64,000 bases of DNA from Rhizobiales bacterium UBA1912 (lineage in GTDB: Bacteria; Pseudomonadota; Alphaproteobacteria; Rhizobiales; Devosiaceae). Shown here piece by piece: positions 41,050-49,356 of this stretch. Each line of letters starts with the position of its first letter. Position 1 is the first letter of the stretch. Both the position numbers and the translations under genes were made by a program. The DNA lies in assembly GCA_002337455.1 (NCBI GenBank), contig DDGC01000002.1, positions 149,447-213,446 on the forward strand, read 5' to 3'. Under the pieces are notes generated by a model. It was not told the origin of the DNA. It was given only the letters and a program-made list of their open reading frames with translations, and ran no database searches.

Positions 41050-43542
41050 TCAGCTTCTCGGTTTCGCCCGATTGGTGGCCTGGGCGGCGAGGGGGTCGTC
41101 GGGCCAGTAGTGGCGCGGGTAGCGGCCCTTGAGATCCTTTGCCACATCGGACCACGAGCCGCGCCAGAAGCCGGGGAGATCGCGCGTGGTCTGGATGGGG
41201 CGGTGGGCCGGGGAGAGCAGCGAGAGCAGCAGCGGCACCTTGCCATTGGCGATGGCGGGGTGGGTATCGAGCCCAAACAATTCCTGCACACGCACGGCGA
41301 GGACGGGGCCGTTTTCGGCGGCGTAATCGATGGGAATATTGCTGCCCGAGGGGACGCCGAAATGGGACGGCAGCAGGGTTTCCATCTGCGCGCGCTTGTC
41401 CCACGGCAGAAGATCGAACAGGGCGGCGGCGAGGTGATCGGGCGTGATGGCGTCGAGGCGCGACAGCCCTGCAATGTGGGGGACGAGCCAGGCCGCATCG
41501 TTACCGGCCAGCGCCGCGTCGGACAGGTCGGGCCAGTCAGCGCCGATTGTGCGGTGGAGGAACGTCGCGCGCTCGCGCAGGGTGCGCTGGTCGCGGGTCC
41601 AGGGGAGTTTTTCGATGCCGATCTGCGCGATGCCTTTGGCCAGCAGCGGCGCGGCGGCAGGAAGATCGTCTATGGCGGCGGGGCCGTCTTCGAGACGCAG
41701 GGCGCCGAGGCGGCGCTGGCGGCGGGCCCGGACGGCACGCGCCGTGGCATCGAAGGCCAACTCGGTGATGGTTTCGATATGGGCTGAAAAGATATCCTCG
41801 ATGTCATCGCGACCGATGGCGATGGCGGCGCGGATGTATGCGCTGGCGGCGGCGCCGGTCATGTCGGTGACGACGAGGAATTTTTCGCGCGCCAGACGCT
41901 CGGTTTCATCGATCCGGGCTTGCCGCCCATTGGCGAGACGGAACCGGCCTGGCGCTGTTTGTTGCGCAACGCGGTCGGGATAGGCGCGGGCCAGATGGCG
42001 GGCCAGATCGGCGCCCGAGAGCTGCCCCGCTCCGCCGGTGGACTTTCCTCTGCTGCCGGCTGCCTTTCCTTTGCTGCCGGCGGCCTGGGCCCATCGGGCA
42101 GCGAGAGTTTTGGCTTCGCTGGCGCGTTTGGAAGCGTCGCGGCGCAGGCGCTCGAAGCGGTCGGCAAGATCGATGGCGGTGCCGCCAAGGCCGGGTTCGC
42201 CAGCCAGAACGCCGAGCAGGGCGGCATCCATGGCGGTGCCCTCGGTCGCGGCGAGCGCGATCATGTGGCCGAGGCGCGGGTGGAGGGGGAGCTTGGCGAG
42301 CAGCGTGCCGTGGGGCGTGATGCGGGAGTTGGCGTCGAGAGCGTCGAGATCCTGCAAGAGGACCACCGCCTCGGACCATGCGGGGGCCGGTGGGGGATCG
42401 AGGAAGGCGAGGGTTGTGGGGTCGGTGACGCCCCAGCTGGCCAGATCGAGGACGAGATTTGTCAGATCGGCCTGGAGGATTTCGGGGGGATCGAAGGGGG
42501 CGAGGCTGGCCGTTTGACCTTCGTGCCAGCACCGGTAGCAGATTCCCGGTTCGGTGCGCCCTGCCCGGCCCCGGCGCTGATCGGCACTGGCGCGCGAGAC
42601 GCGGCGGGTTTCGAGTCGGGTGAGGCCGGTGTTAGGCTCATAGACCGGCAGGCGCGAAAGGCCGGAATCGATGACGATCCGCACGCCCTCAATGGTCAGC
42701 GAGGTCTGTGCGATGGCGGTTGCGAGGACGATCTTGCGACGGCCCGGCGGCGCGGGCTGGATGGCGCGATCCTGTTCGGCAGGGGTGAGCTGGCCGTAAA
42801 GGGGGGCGATGTCGGTGTCGGGGCCGACGATTGCGGCGAGGGCTTCGGCGGTGCGGCGGATTTCGGCCTGGCCGGGAAGGAAAACGAGGATCGAACCGGT
42901 CTCCTCGGCCAGCGCGCGGCGGGTTGCGGCAACCACATTCTGTTCGATCCGCATACTGGCATCGGGGATGATGTGATGAGTGTGGACCGGGAAGGCCCTG
43001 CCCTCGCTTTCGATGACCGGGGCATCGCCGAGCAGACCTGCCACGGCGGCGCCGTCCAGCGTTGCCGACATGACGAGGATGCGCAGATCCTCGCGCAGCG
43101 CGGTCGCATCGAGGGTGAGGGCGAGGCCGAGATCACCATCGAGGCTGCGTTCGTGGAATTCGTCGAAGAGGACGGCGGCAATGCCGGTCAGTTCGGGGTC
43201 ATCGAGCACCATGCGGGTAAAGACGCCCTCGGTGACCACTTCGATGCGGGTTTTTGCCGAAATCTTTGTGTCGAGGCGGACGCGGTAGCCCACGGTTTCG
43301 CCCACCTGTTCGCCCAGCGTCTGGGCCATGCGGCGGGCGGCTGCGCGGGCGGCAAGGCGGCGCGGTTCGAGCATGACGATCCTGCCGTCACCGCGCCATT
43401 GGGCATCGAGCAGGGCCAAGGGCACCCGCGTGGTCTTGCCCGCGCCGGGCGGGGCGACGAGGACGGCACGCGTATTGACTTCCAGCGCGGATTTGAGCGC
43501 GGGGATAACGGCGTCGATGGGCAAGGGGTCAGTCGGATGCAT
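41050..43542 (-). CDS. hrpB: ATP-dependent helicase HrpB
   Basis: An 830-residue DEAH/RHA-type helicase. Walker A APPGAGKTT, the DExH box as DEFHERSLDGDL, motif III MSATLDG, and motif VI RRGRAGRTEPGICYR are followed by HA2, OB-fold and HrpB C-terminal domains (with WSDVAKDLKGRYPRHYWPDDP). I start at ATG 43542 (MHPTDPLPIDAVIPAL), which fits the family length; an unsupported extension reaches 43824. HrpB's substrate RNA or process is not firmly known in most bacteria. Confidence 0.94.
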   Translation of the reverse strand: MHPTDPLPIDAVIPALKSALEVNTRAVLVAPPGAGKTTRVPLALLDAQWRGDGRIVMLEPRRLAARAAARRMAQTLGEQVGETVGYRVRLDTKISAKTRIEVVTEGVFTRMVLDDPELTGIAAVLFDEFHERSLDGDLGLALTLDATALREDLRILVMSATLDGAAVAGLLGDAPVIESEGRAFPVHTHHIIPDASMRIEQNVVAATRRALAEETGSILVFLPGQAEIRRTAEALAAIVGPDTDIAPLYGQLTPAEQDRAIQPAPPGRRKIVLATAIAQTSLTIEGVRIVIDSGLSRLPVYEPNTGLTRLETRRVSRASADQRRGRAGRTEPGICYRCWHEGQTASLAPFDPPEILQADLTNLVLDLASWGVTDPTTLAFLDPPPAPAWSEAVVLLQDLDALDANSRITPHGTLLAKLPLHPRLGHMIALAATEGTAMDAALLGVLAGEPGLGGTAIDLADRFERLRRDASKRASEAKTLAARWAQAAGSKGKAAGSRGKSTGGAGQLSGADLARHLARAYPDRVAQQTAPGRFRLANGRQARIDETERLAREKFLVVTDMTGAAASAYIRAAIAIGRDDIEDIFSAHIETITELAFDATARAVRARRQRRLGALRLEDGPAAIDDLPAAAPLLAKGIAQIGIEKLPWTRDQRTLRERATFLHRTIGADWPDLSDAALAGNDAAWLVPHIAGLSRLDAITPDHLAAALFDLLPWDKRAQMETLLPSHFGVPSGSNIPIDYAAENGPVLAVRVQELFGLDTHPAIANGKVPLLLSLLSPAHRPIQTTRDLPGFWRGSWSDVAKDLKGRYPRHYWPDDPLAAQATNRAKPRS

Positions 43543-43586
43543 GAAAGGGTGTTTAGCAGGACGGGTGGCGTTTGGCAGAGGAGAAT

Positions 43587-44429
43587 CTACCAGCCGCGCG
43601 CCAGACCATCGGGGACTTCGTAGCGTTGGCCATCGAAGAGCAGACGGTCGGTGCTGTCCGAAACGTCTGTCATTGCTTCGGTGCACTGGCCGTCGCGCGT
43701 CTCTGAGACGCTGGTTTCGGCGTGGGTCGAGACGATGATATCGGCGACGTCGTTGGGGGATTGGGGCGCCATGGCCAGTGTGCGGGTGGTTGCGTAAAAC
43801 TCGCCGGCGCAATTGCCGTCCCATTCCCCGCCGGTTTGATTGACGATGACATTATCGAGGATGGGGAGGAGCTCAGCCTCCTCGATATCGAACAGAAACA
43901 GCGTGGTGAGCAAGAAGGGGTTCACGCGCGAACTTCCCTCCTCGACGATGCGCAGCCCGAAGGCGACGCGGCCCGGCGCCAGCTGGTAAAAAGCTGTATC
44001 GAACGCCACGCTATAGATGCGTATTGCATCGTCGGACATCTTGTCCGCCAGGCGGGTGCGCGCCACCACCGCGTGGGTCTGGCTATCGAGCACGAGAACG
44101 TCGAGATCGCCTTGCGTTCCGATTTCGGTCTGATCGTAGATCAGGGGCACGGCGACCAGACGATAGTGCGGATTGGCGGGCCATTGGCGGCACACCATCA
44201 TCTCGGAGGTATATTCGAGGGCGCTATCGGCCGGGAGTGTGATGGTGCCGCCGCCGACCGAGAAGGTTTTGTCGGAAATTTTGGTGCCGTCGGGATAGGC
44301 GGCTCTCAGGATCGGCGCGGCGTCGGGCCCGCACTGGTTTTCCTCTGCGGTGGCTGGTGAGGTCGCCAGCGCAAGTGACGCGGCGACAAGCAGGGTTACG
44401 AGGCCGGTTCGCAATGGCGCGTTTTTCAT
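43587..44429 (-). CDS. Hypothetical secreted protein
   Basis: A 280-residue protein with a clear Sec signal peptide (1-28, ending ATAEE). Two Cys pairs (C33/C80 and C208/C249 approximately) suggest disulphides and a periplasmic location. No family is recognised; the body looks like a beta-rich domain. It is downstream of nothing obvious and ends 44 bp before the hrpB start region. Confidence 0.75.
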   Translation of the reverse strand: MKNAPLRTGLVTLLVAASLALATSPATAEENQCGPDAAPILRAAYPDGTKISDKTFSVGGGTITLPADSALEYTSEMMVCRQWPANPHYRLVAVPLIYDQTEIGTQGDLDVLVLDSQTHAVVARTRLADKMSDDAIRIYSVAFDTAFYQLAPGRVAFGLRIVEEGSSRVNPFLLTTLFLFDIEEAELLPILDNVIVNQTGGEWDGNCAGEFYATTRTLAMAPQSPNDVADIIVSTHAETSVSETRDGQCTEAMTDVSDSTDRLLFDGQRYEVPDGLARGW

Positions 44430-44537
44430 TAGGGCGGGTCTCTTGGGCGTGCGGTTGCCGTGGCACGGTATTGCGCTGTTGCGCGATTGCCAACTCCAAA
44501 GCGGGAACAGTGAGGGGGCTGAACCGCCAGTGCCCGT

Positions 44538-44732
44538 GGGTACTGGATCCCGGGTCTTCGCCCGGGATGACCGAGGGTGGGAAGGATGGCCGTGGCCTCA
44601 GCCACTGTCGCTGTCCCGGCTCCCCGCTTTTTACGGGGACAGGCCCAATCCGGGACCCAGCAGGATCTGGAGGGTATGGCAGCGCACATGGACCCCGGGT
44701 CAAGCCCGGGGCAGCGAGGCGTGGCTGGTGGC
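44538..44732. repeat. Cluster of palindromic repeats
   Basis: Contains TACTGGATCCCGGG-TCTTCG-CCCGGGATGACC, a degenerate CTGTCCCGG/CCGGGACCCAGCAGG pair split by a CCCCG-CTTTTTA-CGGGG hairpin, and GCACATGGACCCCGGG-TCAAG-CCCGGGG-CAGCGAGG. Same order as the cluster at 40839. Confidence 0.8.
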
Positions 44733-44740
44733 CCAAGCCC

Positions 44741-45463
44741 TCAAGCCGTCGTCATCGCCCGCTTGAACGCGGCGACCATGGCCGCATCGGTGCGTTTCAT
44801 ACCGGGGGCAACATAACCGAGATCGGTGGCGCGGCCAGCGGGAATTGCGATGGCCCGGCTGGCCGAGGCGTGGAGATCGGTGACGCCGAGGGCGAGGATG
44901 GCTTTGGCGTTGTCGGCGGTGACGCCCGAGCCAGCCATGATGGCGATGCGGCCGGCGGCGTGGGCGGTGATGGCGCGCAGGGCGTCGAGCCCATCGATGG
45001 CGCGGCGGGCGCCGCCGGAGGTCAAGATGCGGGTGAACCCCAGATCGATGGCGGTATCGATGGCCGCGGGGAAATCTGGGGCGAGGTCGAAGGCGCGATG
45101 AAGGGTAAGATCGGGGCCTGATGCGCGGGCGATAAGGCGTTTGAGGGTCGCGGTATCGAGTGTGCCATCGGGATGGGTTGCACCGAGAACGACGCCGGGG
45201 AGCCCAGCGGAACGGACGGCGTCGATGTCGGTTTCCATTGATGCCACATCGTCATCGGAGAAGACGAAATCGCCGGGGCGGGGGCGGATCATTGCGTAAA
45301 CGGGAATGGGCGCTGTGGCGGCGAGAGCCATCAAGCCCGGCGTGGGGGTGAGCCCGCCGACGGCGAGAGCAGAGCAGAGCTCTATACGGTCGGCGCCACC
45401 GGAAATGGCGGCGGCAAGGCCGGCGGCGTCATCGACGCAGATTTCGAGGGTGGGTTCAGGCAT
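44741..45463 (-). CDS. cutC: CutC-family protein (copper homeostasis)
   Basis: A 240-residue TIM-barrel protein of the CutC family. The start LEICVDDAAGLAAAISGGADRIELCSALAVGGLTPTPG is diagnostic, and LHRAFDL and LTSGGARRAIDG follow. CutC was first linked to copper tolerance in E. coli, but that role is disputed and a carbohydrate-related role has been suggested. Here it overlaps the ROK kinase gene by 8 bp, favouring a sugar context. Start is ATG 45463. Confidence 0.9.
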   Translation of the reverse strand: MPEPTLEICVDDAAGLAAAISGGADRIELCSALAVGGLTPTPGLMALAATAPIPVYAMIRPRPGDFVFSDDDVASMETDIDAVRSAGLPGVVLGATHPDGTLDTATLKRLIARASGPDLTLHRAFDLAPDFPAAIDTAIDLGFTRILTSGGARRAIDGLDALRAITAHAAGRIAIMAGSGVTADNAKAILALGVTDLHASASRAIAIPAGRATDLGYVAPGMKRTDAAMVAAFKRAMTTA

Positions 45464-46370
45464 AGGCGAACCGATCCAACCCCAGCAGGGCGGCGCCGAC
45501 AAGACCCGGTTCCATGGCGCATTGGGCGGGCACGATCAGGGGGCGTTCGAGCTTGCGCAGAATGCGCGAGCGCACGGCGAGATCGAGCGCAGGAATGAGC
45601 CCGGGCGCTCCCGCCATGCCGCCGCCGACCGGAACGATGGACGCGCCGGTGATGTTGACGGCGAGGGCCAGCGGCGCGGCGACCAGATCGACATAGATGC
45701 CCATTGTGCGGGTTGCCGCTTCGTCGCGGCCGGCCCAGCCGACGACGATTTCGCGGCTGTCGCGCGCCTGGCCGGACAGATGCATGTGCAGCTTTTCCAG
45801 CCCGCGCGCTCCGCCCACGGTATCGACGCACCCCATGCGGCCGCAGCCGCACTGAAAATGGGGGATGGCGATGGGCGGATCGCCGGCGGTCGTTGCAAGG
45901 ATCGTCCCATGGCCCCATTCGCCCGCGTAGCCGCCGCGGCGGTTGGCAAGCCGGCTCTCGACAACAAGACCACCGCCAACCCCGGTGCCAAGGATGATGC
46001 CGAACACGACATCATGGCCCTGCCCCGCCCCGAGCCCTGCTTCGGCCAGCGCAAAGCAATCTGCATCATTGGCGATGGCGACGGGGAGATCGAGCGCTTC
46101 GGACAAATCGGCATCGAGGACGCGGCCATCGATGCAGGGCACGTTGGCGCAGATCATCTTTCCGGTCTCGATATCGACGACGCCGCAGATGGAAATCGAG
46201 ATGGCATCGGGGCGCTCGGGCGCGGCGGCAAGGATGCCGCGCAGCGTTTCGACGAACATGGCGAAATCATTTCGCGGCGTTTCGATGCGCCCCATCTGGG
46301 AGATGGAGCGGGCATCATGTGCATAAGCCGCCTTGATGGCGCTGCCGCCGATGTCGAGTGCAAGGATCAT
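45456..46370 (-). CDS. ROK-family sugar kinase, N-acetylglucosamine kinase-like
   Basis: A 304-residue ROK kinase. The phosphate-binding motif LALDIGGSAIKAAY opens the protein, IANDADCFALAEA holds the catalytic Asp, and the zinc motif CGCGRMGCVDT (about 174-184) matches ROK kinases such as NagK. The preferred sugar is uncertain. The 8-bp overlap with cutC shows a two-gene operon. No sugar transporter is adjacent. Confidence 0.88.
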   Translation of the reverse strand: MILALDIGGSAIKAAYAHDARSISQMGRIETPRNDFAMFVETLRGILAAAPERPDAISISICGVVDIETGKMICANVPCIDGRVLDADLSEALDLPVAIANDADCFALAEAGLGAGQGHDVVFGIILGTGVGGGLVVESRLANRRGGYAGEWGHGTILATTAGDPPIAIPHFQCGCGRMGCVDTVGGARGLEKLHMHLSGQARDSREIVVGWAGRDEAATRTMGIYVDLVAAPLALAVNITGASIVPVGGGMAGAPGLIPALDLAVRSRILRKLERPLIVPAQCAMEPGLVGAALLGLDRFAYA

Positions 46371-46478
46371 GGATTGAGCCTAGCCGTGGATGGCGTGCGG
46401 GCAAGGGGAGATTTCGTCAAAAGCGGAGAATTGCCGATTTTGGCGGGTGGGCGTGGAGCAAAACAGCGGCAGCATTCA

Positions 46479-46535
46479 CCATCGCTGTCCCGGACTTGAT
46501 CCGGGACCCGGCAGAGTTGCCGAGCCACTGGAGGG
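46479..46535. repeat. Palindromic repeat of the CATCGCTGTCCCGG type
   Basis: CATCGCTGTCCCGG-ACTTGAT-CCGGGACCCGGCAG followed by CCGAGCCACTGGAGGGTG, matching the copy at about 40905 including its tail. It lies between the ROK kinase gene start and the 3' end of the HerA-like gene. Confidence 0.8.
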
Positions 46536-46545
46536 TGCAAACACC

Positions 46546-48057
46546 CTACTCCGCGGCTGCCCTGCCGTCGGGGGTTTCGGCGGGGGCGTTGGCGTCGCCG
46601 GGGGCGGTTTCGCAGGCGAGGTCGGGGAAAGCGGCGATGCGGCGGGACGAGAAATCCTCGCGCAGGACGATCAGGCCGCGGTCCTCGAAATAGGTGAGGA
46701 GGCGGCGGGCGCGCGAGGCCGAGTGCGAACCATAGGCGCGGGCCAGCGTTGCGTCGGACGGACAGGGGAGCTTTTCCACCGCCGCCCGGGCAACCATCAG
46801 GAACACGCCCTGGAGATCTTCGGGGAGCGTGCGGGCCAGATCGAGAGCGGCCTGCCAGCCATCTGACTGGGCGCCGGCGGTATCGACACCAGCACGAGCG
46901 ACGGCGAAGCGGCGCTTGAAATCGCTCAGATCGGGCGGCGTGCCCGGCACGCGGCGGATGCGGCAGCGCACCAGGAAATCCTGATAGAGCACGGCGACCG
47001 AGCGGAAGCTGGCGTCCGGGTCTTCGAGGATTTCGGCCAGCACGGCATCGATTGAGGCGGCGCGCTCGGCCTCGTCGATCTCGGGGAAGAGGCTTGCCGG
47101 TTCGGGCTCGGCTTTCGGCGCGGGCTGGCTCAATTGGGCGAGAATATCTGCTGTGGGGCGTGGGGCGGGCTGGACTGTGCGGCGCGGGATGGGGCGGGTT
47201 TCTTCCTCGGCGCCGGGGGTAAAGATCAGATCGGCGGCGTCGGCGCCGGTTTCGGGCAGCGGCATCAGTTTGGGCGATGTGGAACGGGCGCTGGTTTCGA
47301 CCGCACCGATGCGGATGGGCAGCGGGCGGCGCGACAGCGCGGGGCCAAGGGCGACGAAATTGCCCTTTTCGAGATCGCGGAACATTTCGGTGCCGCGCCG
47401 GTCCATACCGAGCAGATCGCCGGCGCGGGCCATGTCGATATCGAGGAAGGTGCGGCCCATGAGAAAATTGGATGCTTCGGCAGCTACATTCTTGGCCAGC
47501 TTGGCGAGGCGCTGGGTGGCGATGACGCCTGCCAGCCCGCGCTTTCTGCCACGGCACATCAAATTGGTCATGGCGCCGAGCGAGAGTTTGCGCGCTTCGT
47601 CGGAGACTTCGCCGCCCGACGAGGGGGCAAAGAGCTGGGCTTCATCGACAACGACAAGCATGGGATACCAGAAATCGCGGTCGGCATCGAAAAGGCCGCC
47701 AAGGAAGGCGGCGGCGGCGCGCATCTGGGCCTCGGCCTCCAGCCCTTCGAGCGAGAGGACGACCGAAACGCGGTGCTGACGGATGCGGCCCGCGATGCGT
47801 GTCAATTCATGCTCGGAGCGATCGGCCTCGACGACCACGTGGCCGAATTTATCGGCAAGCGTCACGAAATCGCCCTCGGGGTCGATGACGCATTGCTGCA
47901 CCCAAGGCGCGCTCTGTTCTAGCAGACGGCGCAGAAGGTGGGATTTGCCCGAGCCCGAATTGCCCTGCACCAGCAGGCGGGTGGCCAGCAATTCCTCGAG
48001 ATCGAGCTTTGCGGGCGTCGCCGTTTTTGTCGTGCCCATGTCGATTTCGACGGTCAT
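46546..48057 (-). CDS. HerA/FtsK-like ATP-binding protein
   Basis: A 503-residue P-loop ATPase with a HerA-type (DUF87) core. Walker A is VQGNSGSGKSHLLRRL (about 30-45) and Walker B is MLVVVDEAQLFAPSSGG. A C-terminal region (about 330-490) contains what looks like a winged-helix stretch (LARAYGSHSASRARRLLTYFEDRGLI). The start is ATG 48057; a longer frame to 48120 is unsupported. HerA proteins translocate DNA, often with NurA nucleases; no nuclease gene is next to this one, so its partner is unknown. Confidence 0.82.
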   Translation of the reverse strand: MTVEIDMGTTKTATPAKLDLEELLATRLLVQGNSGSGKSHLLRRLLEQSAPWVQQCVIDPEGDFVTLADKFGHVVVEADRSEHELTRIAGRIRQHRVSVVLSLEGLEAEAQMRAAAAFLGGLFDADRDFWYPMLVVVDEAQLFAPSSGGEVSDEARKLSLGAMTNLMCRGRKRGLAGVIATQRLAKLAKNVAAEASNFLMGRTFLDIDMARAGDLLGMDRRGTEMFRDLEKGNFVALGPALSRRPLPIRIGAVETSARSTSPKLMPLPETGADAADLIFTPGAEEETRPIPRRTVQPAPRPTADILAQLSQPAPKAEPEPASLFPEIDEAERAASIDAVLAEILEDPDASFRSVAVLYQDFLVRCRIRRVPGTPPDLSDFKRRFAVARAGVDTAGAQSDGWQAALDLARTLPEDLQGVFLMVARAAVEKLPCPSDATLARAYGSHSASRARRLLTYFEDRGLIVLREDFSSRRIAAFPDLACETAPGDANAPAETPDGRAAAE

Positions 48058-48175
48058 CGCCTTTTGCCTGCTCCGGGTTGGTTGGTGATTCGAGATGGCG
48101 TGCAGCTGGGAGCCGCGCAACCCAATCTAATGGGAGTCGCCCGCAACGCAAACTCTGTCTGACCCGTCTTGAATA

Positions 48176-48192
48176 AGTATATTTTCTATACT
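48176..48192. promoter_or_regulatory. AGTATA-TTTTC-TATACT palindrome before the brn locus
   Basis: A perfect 6-bp dyad lying 11 bp before the first ATG of the brnT remnant. BrnA autoregulates its operon in characterised systems, so this is the likely BrnA site and overlaps the probable -10 box. Confidence 0.5.
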
Positions 48193-48202
48193 ATTTTTAG
48201 CC

Positions 48203-48417
48203 ATGATGTTCGAATATGATCCGGGCAAGCGTTATAGGCAGACGAGCTTTTGCTCGAAATCCCGGCTCGGACCGCCGATGAGACTCGATTTCTCGTAATC
48301 GGACGGATCGGCGAGCGGCACTGGGCCGCAATCATCACATATCGGCGTGAAGCCATTCGCATCATATCGGTGCGCCGCGCCCGAAACCAGGAGATCGCAT
48401 ACTATGAAGGCCAATGA
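48203..48417 (+). pseudogene. brnT: Decayed BrnT toxin gene (internal deletion and frameshift)
   Basis: The first frame opens MMFEYDPGK, the usual BrnT start, then runs into a stop. The C-terminal half of BrnT is intact in another frame: LLLEIPARTADETRF, then LVIGRIGERHWAAIITYRRE, then AIRIISVRRARNQEIAYYEG, ending at the TGA at 48415-48417. The region between, which in full BrnT carries the KHG segment and the helix before the IPD-like turn, is missing (about 15-20 codons). The RNase toxin should therefore be inactive. The remnant's end overlaps brnA by 14 bp, as in intact brnTA loci. Confidence 0.85.
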
Positions 48418-48646
48418 ATTCGATACCAAATTCGAGGCGGGCGACGATATCGAAGACGTTCTGGACCTTTCGCGGGCTCGCCGGCCCAATCTTGAATCGC
48501 GCCGCGTCAATGTCGACTTTCCGGCGTGGGTCGTGGAAGGGCTGGACCGTCAGGCAAAGCGGCTTGGGGTTACGCGGCAATCGCTCATCAAGATGTGGAT
48601 AGCACAAAAGCTTGAACACCCGGGCGATGGCGGTCCCAAACTTTGA
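48404..48646 (+). CDS. brnA: BrnA antitoxin
   Basis: An 80-residue ribbon-helix-helix antitoxin and autorepressor. The N-terminal acidic toxin-neutralising stretch (FDTKFEAGDDIEDVLDLSRA) is followed by the DNA-binding RVNVDFPAWVVEGLDRQAKR segment and the GVTRQSLIKMWIAQKL helix. It is intact although its toxin partner is broken. ATG 48404 is used; a longer frame to 48347 runs through brnT. It may now act only on its own promoter or on other brn loci. Confidence 0.88.
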   Translation: MKANEFDTKFEAGDDIEDVLDLSRARRPNLESRRVNVDFPAWVVEGLDRQAKRLGVTRQSLIKMWIAQKLEHPGDGGPKL

Positions 48647-48700
48647 CCTTACCGGCCAAATCAGCCTAAATTTTACATTCATTCTGGATTGAGTCGTCTT

Positions 48701-49192
48701 ATGCCTATGCGCTTTTGGTCCCGGTTTTTCGCCAAGGACCCCGCCGAGCCGGTGGGGCCGCAATTTGGCGCGCTGCCGTACAGGATCGTGGACGGGCAAT
48801 TGGCGGTTTTGCTCATAACGTCACGGGGACGGGGCAAGTGGATATTTCCCAAGGGCTGCCAGATGGACGGCAAGACGCCATGGGAATGCGCGGAACTGGA
48901 AGCCTATGAGGAAGCGGGCGTCGTGGGCGAGATCGAGACGACGCCGATCGGCTCCTATTTCCTGCCGGTGACCGAGGAACGTCCGCAACCCATCGAGGTG
49001 CTGATGTATCCGCTGCTGGTCACCGATCAGCGCGAGGACTGGAAAGAGATGGGGCAGCGCTATCGCCATTGGGCGGTGTTGCCCGAGGCCAAGCGGCTGA
49101 TTACCCATGACGGGCTGGCCGATGTGGCCGTGGCGCTGGCGCAGCGCGAGACGTCTCGTTCTGTCTCACGGCGCGCACCGCTGCAGGCATGA
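48701..49192 (+). CDS. Nudix hydrolase
   Basis: A 163-residue Nudix protein. The Nudix box is a variant: GCQMDGKTPWECAELEAYEEAGV. The metal-binding EAYEEAG part is kept, while the first Glu is Lys and the Arg before the last Glu is Leu, as seen in the alphaproteobacterial DIPP-like group. The substrate could be a dinucleoside polyphosphate or inositol pyrophosphate. I use ATG 48701 rather than the upstream TTG. The last codons (SRRAPLQA) lie in a duplicated region; see 49164-49356. Confidence 0.85.
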   Translation: MPMRFWSRFFAKDPAEPVGPQFGALPYRIVDGQLAVLLITSRGRGKWIFPKGCQMDGKTPWECAELEAYEEAGVVGEIETTPIGSYFLPVTEERPQPIEVLMYPLLVTDQREDWKEMGQRYRHWAVLPEAKRLITHDGLADVAVALAQRETSRSVSRRAPLQA

Positions 49193-49356
49193 CGCGCTAA
49201 AACCGCGCTATGCCCTTCGCTGCGCCTGCGACGGCGCGGCGCAAAAGTGCGCCGGGGTCCTCACTTCGTTCGTCCATGCTGTCTCACGGCGCGCACCGCT
49301 GCAGGCATGACGCGCTAGAACCGCGCTATGCCTTCCGCTGCAGGCATGACGCGCTA
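49164..49356. repeat. Duplicated 3' junction of the Nudix and PiT genes
   Basis: The 20-bp GCTGCAGGCATGACGCGCTA occurs at 49180-49199, 49298-49317 and 49337-49356. The first copy holds the Nudix stop (TGA, 49190-49192) and the last holds the PiT stop (TAG on the minus strand, 49354-49356). A longer unit of about 50 bp, from GTCTCACGGCGCGCACC, is present twice (49163 and 49281). Between these lies about 60 bp of filler with CGCAAAAGTGCGCCGG. Confidence 0.85.
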
